Source: Chitinophaga agri (GTDB lineage Bacteria > Bacteroidota > Bacteroidia > Chitinophagales > Chitinophagaceae). From it: a stretch of DNA of 64,000 nt. Below are positions 17,789 to 26,993 of this stretch, piece by piece (within the stretch, counting starts at the first letter, position 1; the number at the start of each line of letters is the position of its first letter). The DNA is taken from NCBI RefSeq assembly GCF_010093065.1, contig NZ_CP048113.1, positions 7,830,001 to 7,894,000 of the forward strand, written 5' to 3'. The translations under genes were made by a program, and so were the position numbers. A model generated the notes under the pieces. That model was not told the origin of the DNA. It did not search any database and saw only the letters and a list, made by a program, of their open reading frames with translations.

Positions 17789-17807
17789 TTAACAAACAGG
17801 AAACGTT

Positions 17808-19400
17808 ATGACAAAGAAATTCATATATCAGGTTGTACTGGCTGGAGCAATGGCGTGGGGACTGACCTCCTGTACCAAAGATCTGGACCGTACTCCGATC
17901 ACAGAGGTGACATCCGCCAGCGTGTATAAAGACTTTTCAAATTATAAGGCCATCCTGGCTAAATTATATGGCGGGTTCTCCGTAACCGGCCAGCAGGGTC
18001 CTACAGGTAGCCCGGACATCAGTGGTATCGACGAAGGTACCTCCAGTTATATCCGCGGATATTTTCAGATGCAGGAACTGCCTACTGATGAAGCTGTGAT
18101 AGCCTGGAACGATGGTACTATACAGGACTTCCATCAGATGGACTGGACACCTGATGATAACTTCATCAATGCGATGTTCTCCCGCCTGTTCTATCAGATC
18201 GCGCAGTGTAACGAGTTTATCAGACAGACCTCCGATGCGAAATTGAGCAGCAACGGTATTGCGGAGAAAGATCAGGAAACAGCAAGGACTTTCCGCGCTG
18301 AAGCCCGCTTCCTGCGCGCCCTGAGCTATTATCACGCAATGGACCTGTTTGGTACTGTTCCATTTGTGACTGACAGTAATGAAGTGGCATTCTATTATCC
18401 GGAGCAGATCTCCCGTAAAAATCTTTTCGACTATATCGAGCGTGAGCTGATCGCTATAGAAGGCGATATGGCAGAAGCCCGCAGCAATGAATATGGCCGC
18501 GCCGATAAAGCCTGTGTATGGGGCCTGCTGGCGAAGCTGTATCTGAATGCGGAAGTGTACACCGGTACCAGCCGTTACACTGATGCGGTTACCTATAGCA
18601 GTAAAGTGATCACTTCCGGTTATTCCCTCGTATCCAACTATGCGAACATGTTCAAGGCAGATAATAATGTGACTTCCCAGTCTGAGATCATGCTGTCCGC
18701 CAACTTCGATGGTGTACGCACACAGACATACGGGGGTACTACCTACCTCGTGCATGCTGCTATCGGTGGTAACATGGATTATGAAGCATTCGGCGTGAAC
18801 AGTGGTTGGGGTGGTTTACGTACGACCAGCGCTTTCGCTGATCTGTTCACTGATCTTACCGGTGCGACTGACAAACGTGCTATGTTCCATACTGACGGAC
18901 AGAATCGTGTGATCGCTGACCTGGGTACTTTCACCGATGGTTATGCTATCACTAAATGGTCAAACAAAACGTCTACTGGTAAAGACGGTTCCAATAACAT
19001 TTTCGTGGATGTCGACTATCCGCTGATGCGTCTCGGAGAGATGTATCTTACCTATGCCGAAGCAGTACTCCGTGGCGGTACAGGCGGTAGTACCGCAAAG
19101 GCGCTTGAGTATGTGAATGACCTGCGCCAGCGTGCCTATGGTAACGCTACGGGTAACATCACAGCCGGTCAGTTAACACTGCCATTCCTACTTGATGAAA
19201 GAGGTCGTGAACTGTATTGGGAGGGCCATCGCAGAACAGACCTGATCCGCTATGGTCTCTTTACCGGAAGCGCTTATGTATGGCCGTTCAAAGGTGGGGT
19301 AGCAGCTGGTGCAGCAGTAGGTGATTTCCGTACGGTATATCCAATACCTACCACTGCCAGAGTAGCGAATCCTAATCTGAAACAGAACGACGGTTATTAA
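17808..19400 (+). CDS. susD: SusD/RagB-like starch-binding lipoprotein
   Basis: 530 residues. Signal peptide with lipobox GLTSC (Cys22), so it is a surface-exposed outer-membrane lipoprotein. The N-terminal SusD-like part has TPR-type helices (YKAILAKLYGGFSV, FRAEARFLRALSYYHAMDLF, a hallmark stretch), and the C-terminal RagB/SusD part ends in LLDERGRELYWEGHRRTDLI plus the YPIPT closing motif. It binds glycan and caps the SusC barrel. Pairing with SusC is shown by adjacency (19 nt). Length is normal for the family. Confidence 0.95.
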   Translation: MTKKFIYQVVLAGAMAWGLTSCTKDLDRTPITEVTSASVYKDFSNYKAILAKLYGGFSVTGQQGPTGSPDISGIDEGTSSYIRGYFQMQELPTDEAVIAWNDGTIQDFHQMDWTPDDNFINAMFSRLFYQIAQCNEFIRQTSDAKLSSNGIAEKDQETARTFRAEARFLRALSYYHAMDLFGTVPFVTDSNEVAFYYPEQISRKNLFDYIERELIAIEGDMAEARSNEYGRADKACVWGLLAKLYLNAEVYTGTSRYTDAVTYSSKVITSGYSLVSNYANMFKADNNVTSQSEIMLSANFDGVRTQTYGGTTYLVHAAIGGNMDYEAFGVNSGWGGLRTTSAFADLFTDLTGATDKRAMFHTDGQNRVIADLGTFTDGYAITKWSNKTSTGKDGSNNIFVDVDYPLMRLGEMYLTYAEAVLRGGTGGSTAKALEYVNDLRQRAYGNATGNITAGQLTLPFLLDERGRELYWEGHRRTDLIRYGLFTGSAYVWPFKGGVAAGAAVGDFRTVYPIPTTARVANPNLKQNDGY

Positions 19401-19443
19401 TTACGGGAACAGCATTTAACCACAATACCAAAATATTTGCATC

Positions 19444-20481
19444 ATGAATGCCTGGTTGAATAAAATTATTGCAGGGAGTATATGTGTGATGGCCCTGGCC
19501 TCCTGCGAAAAGCAGGACAGTTTCACACAGGTGAAAACAGGTACTACACCCACTTTCTCTGCTACTGCCACTGAATTTACCTTTTCGGCAGATCATGCCA
19601 CTGATGACGCCGTGACCTATAAATGGTCCGCTTCTGAGGACTGGGGTTACCGGTCAGTAGTGAACTACGCACTGGAAGTAGATCAGAAAGGCAATGGCTT
19701 TAAGAATGCTATAGATATCTTTAATGCTAATAACGGGCTGAGTAAGACCTTTACGGTGGCCGCGCTGAATCAGGCGGTCAATAATATGGGACTTGCCGCT
19801 GGTCGCCAGCATGAGCTGGTGATCCGTGTAAGAGCAGCTGTGGATACTGTCGGCAATGAAGTATTTTCTGACAGTGTATCATTAACTGTTACACCATACT
19901 ACGTACCGAAAGTCTATCCTTCTGTATACTTACCCGGCGGTTACCAGGGATGGTCTTTTGACAATCCCGGACTGGGTTCCCTGGCATCTGTGAACAATGA
20001 CAAAAAATACGAAGGTTACCTGAACTTCCCCGATGCTAACACCGAGTTCAAGATCACTCCTGCAAAAAGCTGGGATACCAACTATGGCGATGGCGGTGGT
20101 GGATCACTGGTAAGCAATGGTGGTAATATCAAAGCAGGGGAAGCAGGGTATTACCGGCTGACGGCTGACCTGAATGCGTTGACCTACAGCATTACCCGTA
20201 CTACCTGGAGTATCAATGGTACTGCAACCGGTGGTGCGGATAAAGCGATGACGCTTGATGGGACTACAAAGAAATGGAGTATCACGACGGCCTTACAGGC
20301 AGGCACTTTCTACTTCCGGGCCAACAATGCCAACACGATCACTTTCAGCGACGATGATAACAATGGTGTACTGACTGCTGGTTCCACTGGTGCTATCAGT
20401 ATCGCCACAGCCGGAACATATACGATCACGATGGACCTGAACAATGCAGGTAACTATATTTATACGCTGAGCGTACAATAA
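19444..20481 (+). CDS. susE: SusE/SusF-like starch-binding outer-membrane lipoprotein
   Basis: 345 residues. Lipobox ALASC (Cys21). An N-terminal SusE immunoglobulin-like domain (about 35-155) is followed by two carbohydrate-binding modules of the SusE/F type: about 160-250 (SVYLPGGYQGWSFDN) and about 252-345 (TWSINGTATGGADKAMTLDG, FYFRANNANTITFSDDD). The W/F-rich strands that form the starch-binding face are present. In the Bacteroides system SusE and SusF bind starch on the cell surface and tune the size of products retained. Here one gene takes the place of both. It lies 43 nt after susD in the same operon. Confidence 0.88.
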   Translation: MNAWLNKIIAGSICVMALASCEKQDSFTQVKTGTTPTFSATATEFTFSADHATDDAVTYKWSASEDWGYRSVVNYALEVDQKGNGFKNAIDIFNANNGLSKTFTVAALNQAVNNMGLAAGRQHELVIRVRAAVDTVGNEVFSDSVSLTVTPYYVPKVYPSVYLPGGYQGWSFDNPGLGSLASVNNDKKYEGYLNFPDANTEFKITPAKSWDTNYGDGGGGSLVSNGGNIKAGEAGYYRLTADLNALTYSITRTTWSINGTATGGADKAMTLDGTTKKWSITTALQAGTFYFRANNANTITFSDDDNNGVLTAGSTGAISIATAGTYTITMDLNNAGNYIYTLSVQ

Positions 20482-20549
20482 GGAACTGACATCGGCAGCA
20501 GCCTGGTAACATCACCGGGTTGCTGCTCTTAAACCATAGATAAATAAGC

Positions 20550-22409
20550 ATGTTACAGACGAGAAGATTGTTACTGACCGCTATCCTGGTATTCACTGCT
20601 ACTATTACTTCACAGGCACAACAGCCAAAACTGGAACGGATAGAACCTGCCTTCTGGTGGACAGGTATGCAGGAGCCTCTCCTGCAACTGATCATTCACG
20701 GTGACAAGATCGCGGAAAGGGAGGTTTCCCTCAGCTATCCCGGTGTTACTCTCCAGGAAGTACACAAGGTGGAGAATCCGAATTATCTCTTCGTTGATAT
20801 AAATATTACTTCTTCGGCTGTTCCGGGAACGTTCCCAATTAAGCTGAAATTGAAAGGCCAAAAAGATCTCGTATACACGTACGAACTGAAGAAAAGGAAT
20901 GAAGGCATTAAAGCGCAGGGTGTTAACAGCAGCGATCTTGTATACCTGATCATGCCTGACCGCTTTGCGAATGGCGATAAGAACAATGATGTCATCAAAG
21001 GCATGCAGGAGACCTCCCTGAACAGAGATTCCATGTATAAACGCCATGGCGGCGATATACAAGGTATCATTGATCACCTGGGCTACCTGCAGGATATGGG
21101 TGTAACCGCCCTGTGGATGACTCCGCTGGTGACGAATGATCAGCCTTCCGCCTCCTATCACGGTTATGCGGCTACGGAGAACTACCATATTGATCCCCGC
21201 TTTGGTTCCAATGAACTGTATAAGGTACTGGCTGACAGTCTGCATAAAAGAGGCATGAAGCTCATTCAGGACCTGGTGCATAATCATATTGGCAGCCAGC
21301 ACTGGACCATGAAAGACCTGCCCATGAAGAACTGGGTACACCAGTGGCCTGCTTTTACCCGCTCCAGTTTCCGCGCGGCTCCTTTAATGGACCCATACGC
21401 TGCTCCGTCTGACAGAAAGATCATGACGGATGGCTGGTTCGACCTGCATATGCCCGATATGGACCAGACCAATCCATATGTGCGGAGGTATTTTACCCAA
21501 AGTCATATCTGGTGGATTGAATACGCCGGAGTAGATGCATTTCGCCTGGATACTTATCCCTATAATGATGCTGATTTCATGTCTGAATGGGGGAAAGCCA
21601 TCAAAGCAGCCTATCCCGGTTTTACTTTCTTCGGGGAGGTATGGGTACACAGTGGTCCCGAACAGGTATTCTTTACACAAGGCAATACGGTGAACAGGGG
21701 CTTTGATACGCAGCTGGCTGGTACGACCGATTTCCAGAGCCTCTGGGCTATCTCCGCTGCACTGAATGAGAAGCCAGGATGGGATGATGGGGTCGTAAAA
21801 CTCTACACCGCCCTGATACAGGATTATCAGTACCAGGACCCGATGCGTAACGTCGTGTTCCTGGACAATCATGACCTGAGCCGTTTCTACTCTGTTGTAC
21901 AGGAAAATAAAAATAAATACAAAGCAGCATTGGCCTGGTTACTCACCACCCGTGGTATTCCGCAGTTATATTATGGTGCGGAGATCGGTATGAAGAATTT
22001 CAGCGCACCTGATGGGCTGGTACGTGAAGATTTCAAAGGCGGATGGACCGGTGACGCGGAGAATAAATTTACCGCTGCCGGTCGTACTGCAGATGAGAAC
22101 GAACTGTTTAATTATGTCAGCACACTGGCCAACTACAGAAAGCAGCACCCGGTACTGCAATCCGGGAAACTGATGCAGTATGTGCCGCAGGACAATGTCT
22201 ATACGTACTTCCGTTACAATACAGAAACGACGGTGATGATCGTACTCAATCCGAATGAAAAGGAAATGGCGGTATCACCAGCCCGCTATACGGAAAGAGT
22301 GACCGGCTTTACACAGGCAAAGGACGTTGTGACCGGCAAGACCTGGCCGCTGTCGGATAGCCTGCGCATACCTGCCCAGACGACACAGGTCATGGAGCTG
22401 CTGCGATAA
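20550..22409 (+). CDS. GH13 alpha-amylase/neopullulanase-type enzyme (SusA-like)
   Basis: 619 residues with a cleavable signal peptide (1-23, SQAQQ) and no lipobox, so periplasmic. An N-terminal cyclomaltodextrinase-type beta-sandwich (about 27-115) precedes the (beta/alpha)8 GH13 domain (about 125-530) and a C-terminal beta domain. Catalytic motifs are intact: DLVHNH (241-246), GVDAFRLD with nucleophile Asp334, FGEVW with acid/base Glu363, and FLDNHD with Asp442. It should hydrolyse imported maltodextrins, pullulan or cyclodextrins to maltose-size sugars. It lies 68 nt after susE. The codons for VPGTFP (91-96) contain a copy of the LacI operator sequence found before susC. Confidence 0.93.
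   Translation: MLQTRRLLLTAILVFTATITSQAQQPKLERIEPAFWWTGMQEPLLQLIIHGDKIAEREVSLSYPGVTLQEVHKVENPNYLFVDINITSSAVPGTFPIKLKLKGQKDLVYTYELKKRNEGIKAQGVNSSDLVYLIMPDRFANGDKNNDVIKGMQETSLNRDSMYKRHGGDIQGIIDHLGYLQDMGVTALWMTPLVTNDQPSASYHGYAATENYHIDPRFGSNELYKVLADSLHKRGMKLIQDLVHNHIGSQHWTMKDLPMKNWVHQWPAFTRSSFRAAPLMDPYAAPSDRKIMTDGWFDLHMPDMDQTNPYVRRYFTQSHIWWIEYAGVDAFRLDTYPYNDADFMSEWGKAIKAAYPGFTFFGEVWVHSGPEQVFFTQGNTVNRGFDTQLAGTTDFQSLWAISAALNEKPGWDDGVVKLYTALIQDYQYQDPMRNVVFLDNHDLSRFYSVVQENKNKYKAALAWLLTTRGIPQLYYGAEIGMKNFSAPDGLVREDFKGGWTGDAENKFTAAGRTADENELFNYVSTLANYRKQHPVLQSGKLMQYVPQDNVYTYFRYNTETTVMIVLNPNEKEMAVSPARYTERVTGFTQAKDVVTGKTWPLSDSLRIPAQTTQVMELLR
20821..20836. promoter_or_regulatory. second copy of the LacI operator sequence, intragenic
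   Basis: TTCCGGGAACGTTCCC is identical over 16 bases to 14601-14616; its perfect palindromic core is GGGAACGTTCCC (20825-20836). It may be an auxiliary operator for DNA looping, but the encoded PGTFP is also plausible protein sequence, so coincidence is possible. Confidence 0.5.
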
Positions 22410-22440
22410 CAACATTTTTCAAACGATATTATCTGAACAT

Positions 22441-23100
22441 ATGCAAGGATTTCAAGCATGCATTTTTGATCTGGATGGCGTGATCGTAGATACGGCCGTC
22501 TATCATTTCAAAGCCTGGAAAAGGCTGGCCAATGAGTTAGGGTTCAATTTCACCGAGTCGCAGAATGAGAAGCTAAAAGGAATCAGCAGGGTAAAATCAC
22601 TGGAACTGATACTTGAATGGGGCGGTATTGAAAAGACAGCAGCAGAGCAGCAGGTGCTGGCCACCCGTAAGAACGAATGGTACGTAGACATGATCCATCA
22701 TATGACGCCGGAGGAAATACTGCCAGGTGCAAGGGAACTGCTGGACAACCTGCGTGCTGCCGGTATTCGCACGGCACTCGGCTCTGCCAGTAAGAATGCA
22801 ACTGTCATCCTGGAGAAAGTCGGCATCCTTCCACTCTTTGATGCATTGGTGGATGGTAATACCGTATCTGCCTCCAAGCCTGATCCGGAGGTATTTCTAA
22901 AAGGAGCGGAAGCACTGCGTATCGCGCCTGAAAAGTGTATCGTATTTGAAGACGCTATTGCCGGTGTACAGGCCGCAAAGGCAGCCGGTATGAAGGTCGT
23001 GGGCATAGGGGAGCAGGACGTGCTGGCAGCAGCTGATCTTGTGGTGTCAAGCCTGGTACAGATCAATATACAGGTACTGAACAATTTATACTCAAAATAA
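22441..23100 (+). CDS. pgmB: beta-phosphoglucomutase
   Basis: 219 residues, full length for the family. HAD superfamily: motif I FDLDGVIVD (nucleophile Asp10, acid/base Asp12), helical cap with the substrate loop (LKGISRVKSLELIL), motif II GSASKNA, Lys in SKPDPEVF and motif IV EDAIAGVQAA. It interconverts beta-glucose 1-phosphate and glucose 6-phosphate in the cytoplasm, the step that follows inverting maltose phosphorylase. The adjacent GH65 gene makes exactly this substrate, which fixes the assignment. It is 31 nt after the amylase gene. Confidence 0.95.
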   Translation: MQGFQACIFDLDGVIVDTAVYHFKAWKRLANELGFNFTESQNEKLKGISRVKSLELILEWGGIEKTAAEQQVLATRKNEWYVDMIHHMTPEEILPGARELLDNLRAAGIRTALGSASKNATVILEKVGILPLFDALVDGNTVSASKPDPEVFLKGAEALRIAPEKCIVFEDAIAGVQAAKAAGMKVVGIGEQDVLAAADLVVSSLVQINIQVLNNLYSK

Positions 23101-23144
23101 ACAACATCGATTGCGTTTGCAAATAGGTGACATCTGGCATAACC

Positions 23145-25469
23145 ATGAAGCAATATATTAAAGTAGATGGCTGGAACATTATCGAAGAAGGTTTTGTCCC
23201 ACATTATAATAAAATTTCCGAGAGTATTTTCAGTCTGGGTAATGGCCGTATGGGCCAGCGTGCCAACTTTGAAGAAGCTTATTCCGGTGAAACACTACAG
23301 GGTAATTATGTAGCGGGTGTTTATTACCCGGATAAGACCCGCGTGGGCTGGTGGAAGAACGGTTATCCGGAGTACTTCGCCAAAGTACTGAATGCAGCAA
23401 ACTGGATCGGTATCGGTCTCACTATAGATGGTGAAGAGCTGGACCTGCACAAGGCAACCGTAACCGAATTCCGTCGTGTACTGAACATGCAGGACGGATA
23501 CCTGCAACGTTCATTCACCGCGACGCTGGCCAGTGGTAAACAGGTAAAGGTGACTGCTACACGTTTCTGCAGTATTGTGGATGATGAAACCGGGGCTATC
23601 CGTTACAGCATCACGCCCCTGAACTTTGAAGGTACTTTACAAGTTACTTCCTATATAGATGGTGATATTAAGAACCAGGACGCGAACTATGATGAGAAGT
23701 TTTGGGAGGAAGTTAGCGCCAGCGTACAGCATACCAGCGCCTACATCACCCTGAAGACGAAGAAAACAGGCTTCCAGGTATGTACAGGTATGCAGTTTAA
23801 CATCTACCAGGATGGCCAGCCGGTAGCGTTACAGGCTACGCCTGTGCAGAAGGAGAAGTATGTGGGAGTAACTACATCCGTGAAGGTGGCCCGTCAGCTG
23901 GAAACAGTGATCTATAAATATGCGGCGAATCTCTCTTCTGAGAACCACCCCGTTCAGGCACTGGTGAATAACTGTGAGATCGCTGTCAGCAAAGCTGCTG
24001 CCAAAGGATTTGAGAAGATGCTCACTGAGCAGGCGGCTGCCTGGTCGCTGAAATGGAAGGAAAGTGATATCATCATTGAAGGAGATCCGGCGGCACAGCA
24101 GGGCATCCGTTTTAATATTTTCCAGCTGAACCAGACATATACCGGAGAGGACGCACGACTGAACATCGGTCCGAAAGGCTTTACCGGTGAGAAATACGGC
24201 GGTTCCACCTATTGGGATACTGAGGCGTATTGCATTCCGTTCTACCTCGCTACAGCGGAGCCACAGGTAGCCAGGAACCTGCTGATCTATCGTCATAAAC
24301 AACTGGGTAAGGCAATAGAGAACGCTGCTAAACTGGGCTTCAGTAATGGCGCTGCTTTGTATCCGATGGTAACCATGAACGGAGAGGAGTGTCATAATGA
24401 GTGGGAGATCACTTTCGAAGAAATACACCGTAATGCGGCTATCGCTTTTGCGATATTCAACTATATTCGTTACACAGGAGATAGTGCTTATCTCGCGGAA
24501 TATGGGCTGGACGTGCTGATCGGTATCGCGCGTTTCTGGGCACAGCGTGTGAACTGGAGCGAAGCGAAAGGACAATATGTGATGCTGGGTGTTACCGGGC
24601 CGAATGAGTATGAGAACAACGTAAATAATAACTGGTATACCAGTACGATGGCCACCTGGTGTCTGCAATACACAATTGACGCGTTACAGCAGGTGAAGGA
24701 AACAGCGGCGGACAGATATGCAGCCATCATACAGCATACCTCTTTTGATGCAGATAAAGAACCGGAAAAGTGGCAGCATGTGATCGATAACATGTATTAC
24801 CCGGTAGATGAACAGCTGGGCATCTTCCTGCAACAGGATGGCTACATGGACAAGGAACAGATCCTTGTGAAAGACATCGATCCTTCACAACGTCCGCTGA
24901 ACCAGAAATGGAGCTGGGACCGTATCCTGCGTTCCTGTTATATCAAACAGGCGGACGTGTTACAGGGGCTCTATTTCCTGGAAGACAGATATGATATGGA
25001 CACGCTGCGCCGTAACTTCGATTTCTATGAACCGCGCACGGTACATGAAAGTTCGCTGTCTCCCTGCGTACATGCGATCCTGGCAGCCAAACTGGGGGAT
25101 GAAAAAAGAGCGCACGAGTTCTATCTGCGCACTTCCCGTCTGGACCTGGATGATTATAACAACGACACAGAAGACGGTCTGCACATCACTTCGATGGCAG
25201 GTACCTGGATGAGTGTGGTGGAAGGTTTTGCCGGTATGCGGGTGAGAGATGGTCAATTGCAGTTCACGCCATTCCTGCCAGGTAAATGGCAGTCATTCGC
25301 TTTTAACATCCGTTTTCGCGGAAGGATACTGAAAGTGAAGGTAAGCAAGGACAGTGTGCACATAGAGAATCGTTCCATCCAGGATATCACGGTACTGATC
25401 TACGGTGAAGCGTTGGAAGTACCAGCAGGAGCTACTGTGACAACAAAGCAAGGAAATTTAGTTAATTAA
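23145..25469 (+). CDS. GH65 maltose phosphorylase (or related disaccharide phosphorylase)
   Basis: 774 residues from the ATG at 23145 (MKQYIKVDGW); an upstream in-frame GTG would only add six residues. N-terminal beta-sandwich (about 10-270), linker, (alpha/alpha)6 barrel (about 315-690) and C-terminal jelly-roll, as in GH65. The catalytic motif ECHNEWEITFEEIHRN (about 415-430) is intact and carries the general-acid Glu. The phosphate-binding region is HESSLSPCVHAI. The enzyme turns maltose plus phosphate into glucose and beta-glucose 1-phosphate. Kojibiose, nigerose or trehalose phosphorylases share the fold, so substrate comes from context: pgmB upstream, maltodextrin uptake and an MFS sugar carrier downstream. 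No signal peptide, so cytoplasmic. Confidence 0.9.
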   Translation: MKQYIKVDGWNIIEEGFVPHYNKISESIFSLGNGRMGQRANFEEAYSGETLQGNYVAGVYYPDKTRVGWWKNGYPEYFAKVLNAANWIGIGLTIDGEELDLHKATVTEFRRVLNMQDGYLQRSFTATLASGKQVKVTATRFCSIVDDETGAIRYSITPLNFEGTLQVTSYIDGDIKNQDANYDEKFWEEVSASVQHTSAYITLKTKKTGFQVCTGMQFNIYQDGQPVALQATPVQKEKYVGVTTSVKVARQLETVIYKYAANLSSENHPVQALVNNCEIAVSKAAAKGFEKMLTEQAAAWSLKWKESDIIIEGDPAAQQGIRFNIFQLNQTYTGEDARLNIGPKGFTGEKYGGSTYWDTEAYCIPFYLATAEPQVARNLLIYRHKQLGKAIENAAKLGFSNGAALYPMVTMNGEECHNEWEITFEEIHRNAAIAFAIFNYIRYTGDSAYLAEYGLDVLIGIARFWAQRVNWSEAKGQYVMLGVTGPNEYENNVNNNWYTSTMATWCLQYTIDALQQVKETAADRYAAIIQHTSFDADKEPEKWQHVIDNMYYPVDEQLGIFLQQDGYMDKEQILVKDIDPSQRPLNQKWSWDRILRSCYIKQADVLQGLYFLEDRYDMDTLRRNFDFYEPRTVHESSLSPCVHAILAAKLGDEKRAHEFYLRTSRLDLDDYNNDTEDGLHITSMAGTWMSVVEGFAGMRVRDGQLQFTPFLPGKWQSFAFNIRFRGRILKVKVSKDSVHIENRSIQDITVLIYGEALEVPAGATVTTKQGNLVN

Positions 25470-25481
25470 AATATTCATCCC

Positions 25482-26855
25482 ATGAAAGGATTGGCCAAGC
25501 CGCGGCTGTCTGCTGCGCGCATATGGAATATGAGCATGGGCTTTTTCGGTATCCAGTTTGGTTTTGCCTTACAGAACGGAAATGCTTCCCGCATTCTACA
25601 AACCTATGGAGCAGAAGTGGAGCATCTGTCACTGTTCTGGCTGGCGGCTCCGCTGACGGGTATGATCGTACAGCCGATCATCGGCCATTACAGTGACCGC
25701 ACCTGGAACAGGCTGGGCCGTCGCAGGCCTTACTTCCTGGTAGGCGCTATTGCAACGGCACTCGCGTTGATGTTACTGCCCAACTCCTCTTTACTGGCAG
25801 CGGTACTGCCGCCTGTATTGATAGGTGCGGGTATGCTGACACTGATGGATGCTTCTATCAACGTGGCCATGGAACCTTTCCGTGCCCTGGTGGCCGATAA
25901 TCTGCCTGATGAACAGCGTAGTCAGGGCTTCTCTGCACAAACATTCCTGATAGGTGCCGGTGCCGTACTGGGTTCCTCCCTGCCGTTTTTACTGGCAGAG
26001 TATATGGGGGTAGCCAAGACAGCGGCGCCAGGTGTTGTGCCTGATAATGTGATCTACTCCTTTTATGTAGGAGCAGGGGTATTGCTGGCGACCATCCTTT
26101 GGTCCATCGTTACTTCGAAAGAGTATTCTCCGGACGAGTTCAGACAGTTCAATCCGGAACATACGGCAGACGTCTCTCACGGAGGACTGAGCACTATCCT
26201 GAAAGATTTCTCCAACATGCCTTCCGCTATGAAGCAACTGGGCGTGGTGCAGTTCTGTTCCTGGTTTGCCCTCTTCTCCATGTGGGTATTTACCACGCCA
26301 GCGGTAGCGCACCACATTTATAAAGTGGCGCCTAACGACACATCATCCGCGCTTTTTGCAGATGCAGGTAATAAGGTAGGATTCCTTTTTAGTATCTATA
26401 GTGCGGTATCCGCAATATATGCGTTAGTGTTGCCTGCTATTGCCCGTAAGACTTCAAGGAAGCTGGCGCATGCCATTTCACTGACAGCAGGCGGTTTGTC
26501 ACTGATCTCTTTTTATTTCATTCAAAACCCTGATCTGCTGATCTGGCCGATGGTCGGTATCGGCATGGCATGGGGTAGTATACTGTCTACACCGTATGCG
26601 ATATTATCCGGCGTTATCCCTTCTCACAAGACAGGGGTGTACATGGGTATCTTCAATTTTTTCATCACGTTCCCCCAGATCGTTAATGGTATTTTCGGAG
26701 GACTGATCGTGAAACACCTGTTCCAGGGTGAAGCCATCTTCGCACTGGTGATGGGAGGAGCCTTTATGATCATCGCGGCAGTAGCTGTTATGTATGTGAA
26801 GGATAATGAAAAGAAAGCTGCTGAACAACTGGTGTCAACCTATGGCGTTGCCTAG
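25482..26855 (+). CDS. MFS maltose-type sugar transporter
   Basis: 457 residues with 12 hydrophobic segments. The GHYSDRTWNRLGRRRPY loop between helices 2 and 3 is the signature of the SLC45/GPH-like branch of MFS carriers used for maltose and sucrose. The N-terminal WNMSMGFFGIQFGFALQNGNASRIL and ALVADNLPDEQRSQGFSAQ are also typical of the maltose carriers found in Bacteroidota and Shewanella mal loci. It should carry maltose across the inner membrane by cation symport. It lies 12 nt after the GH65 gene and is the last gene of the operon, before a strong terminator. It supplies the step between periplasmic GH13 and cytoplasmic GH65. Confidence 0.9.
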   Translation: MKGLAKPRLSAARIWNMSMGFFGIQFGFALQNGNASRILQTYGAEVEHLSLFWLAAPLTGMIVQPIIGHYSDRTWNRLGRRRPYFLVGAIATALALMLLPNSSLLAAVLPPVLIGAGMLTLMDASINVAMEPFRALVADNLPDEQRSQGFSAQTFLIGAGAVLGSSLPFLLAEYMGVAKTAAPGVVPDNVIYSFYVGAGVLLATILWSIVTSKEYSPDEFRQFNPEHTADVSHGGLSTILKDFSNMPSAMKQLGVVQFCSWFALFSMWVFTTPAVAHHIYKVAPNDTSSALFADAGNKVGFLFSIYSAVSAIYALVLPAIARKTSRKLAHAISLTAGGLSLISFYFIQNPDLLIWPMVGIGMAWGSILSTPYAILSGVIPSHKTGVYMGIFNFFITFPQIVNGIFGGLIVKHLFQGEAIFALVMGGAFMIIAAVAVMYVKDNEKKAAEQLVSTYGVA

Positions 26856-26915
26856 GCCCGCTGAAGGGAAACAAATCTAAACGTACGTCTTTCTACCAAT
26901 CAACAATCAAACGTC

Positions 26916-26952
26916 AAAGGGTACGATACCGTTACAGGTGTCGTACCCTTCT
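26916..26952 (+). terminator. Rho-independent terminator of the maltodextrin operon
   Basis: AAAGGGTACGA and TCGTACCCTT pair, extended by ACC/GGT across a mismatch. It lies 60 nt after the transporter stop and could also serve the convergent gene at 26994. Confidence 0.8.
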
Positions 26953-26993
26953 GCTTATATATCGTGACCGTCGATGTAACGATCTTTTCTTTG

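Noticed and set aside
17964..18755. 263-codon minus-strand frame opposite susD
   Set aside because: Antisense shadow of a conserved SusD gene.
20610..21341. 243-codon minus-strand frame opposite the amylase
   Set aside because: Antisense to intact GH13 catalytic motifs; no recognisable features.
23829..24668. 279-codon minus-strand frame opposite the GH65 gene
   Set aside because: Antisense to the catalytic domain, with no own start context or motifs.
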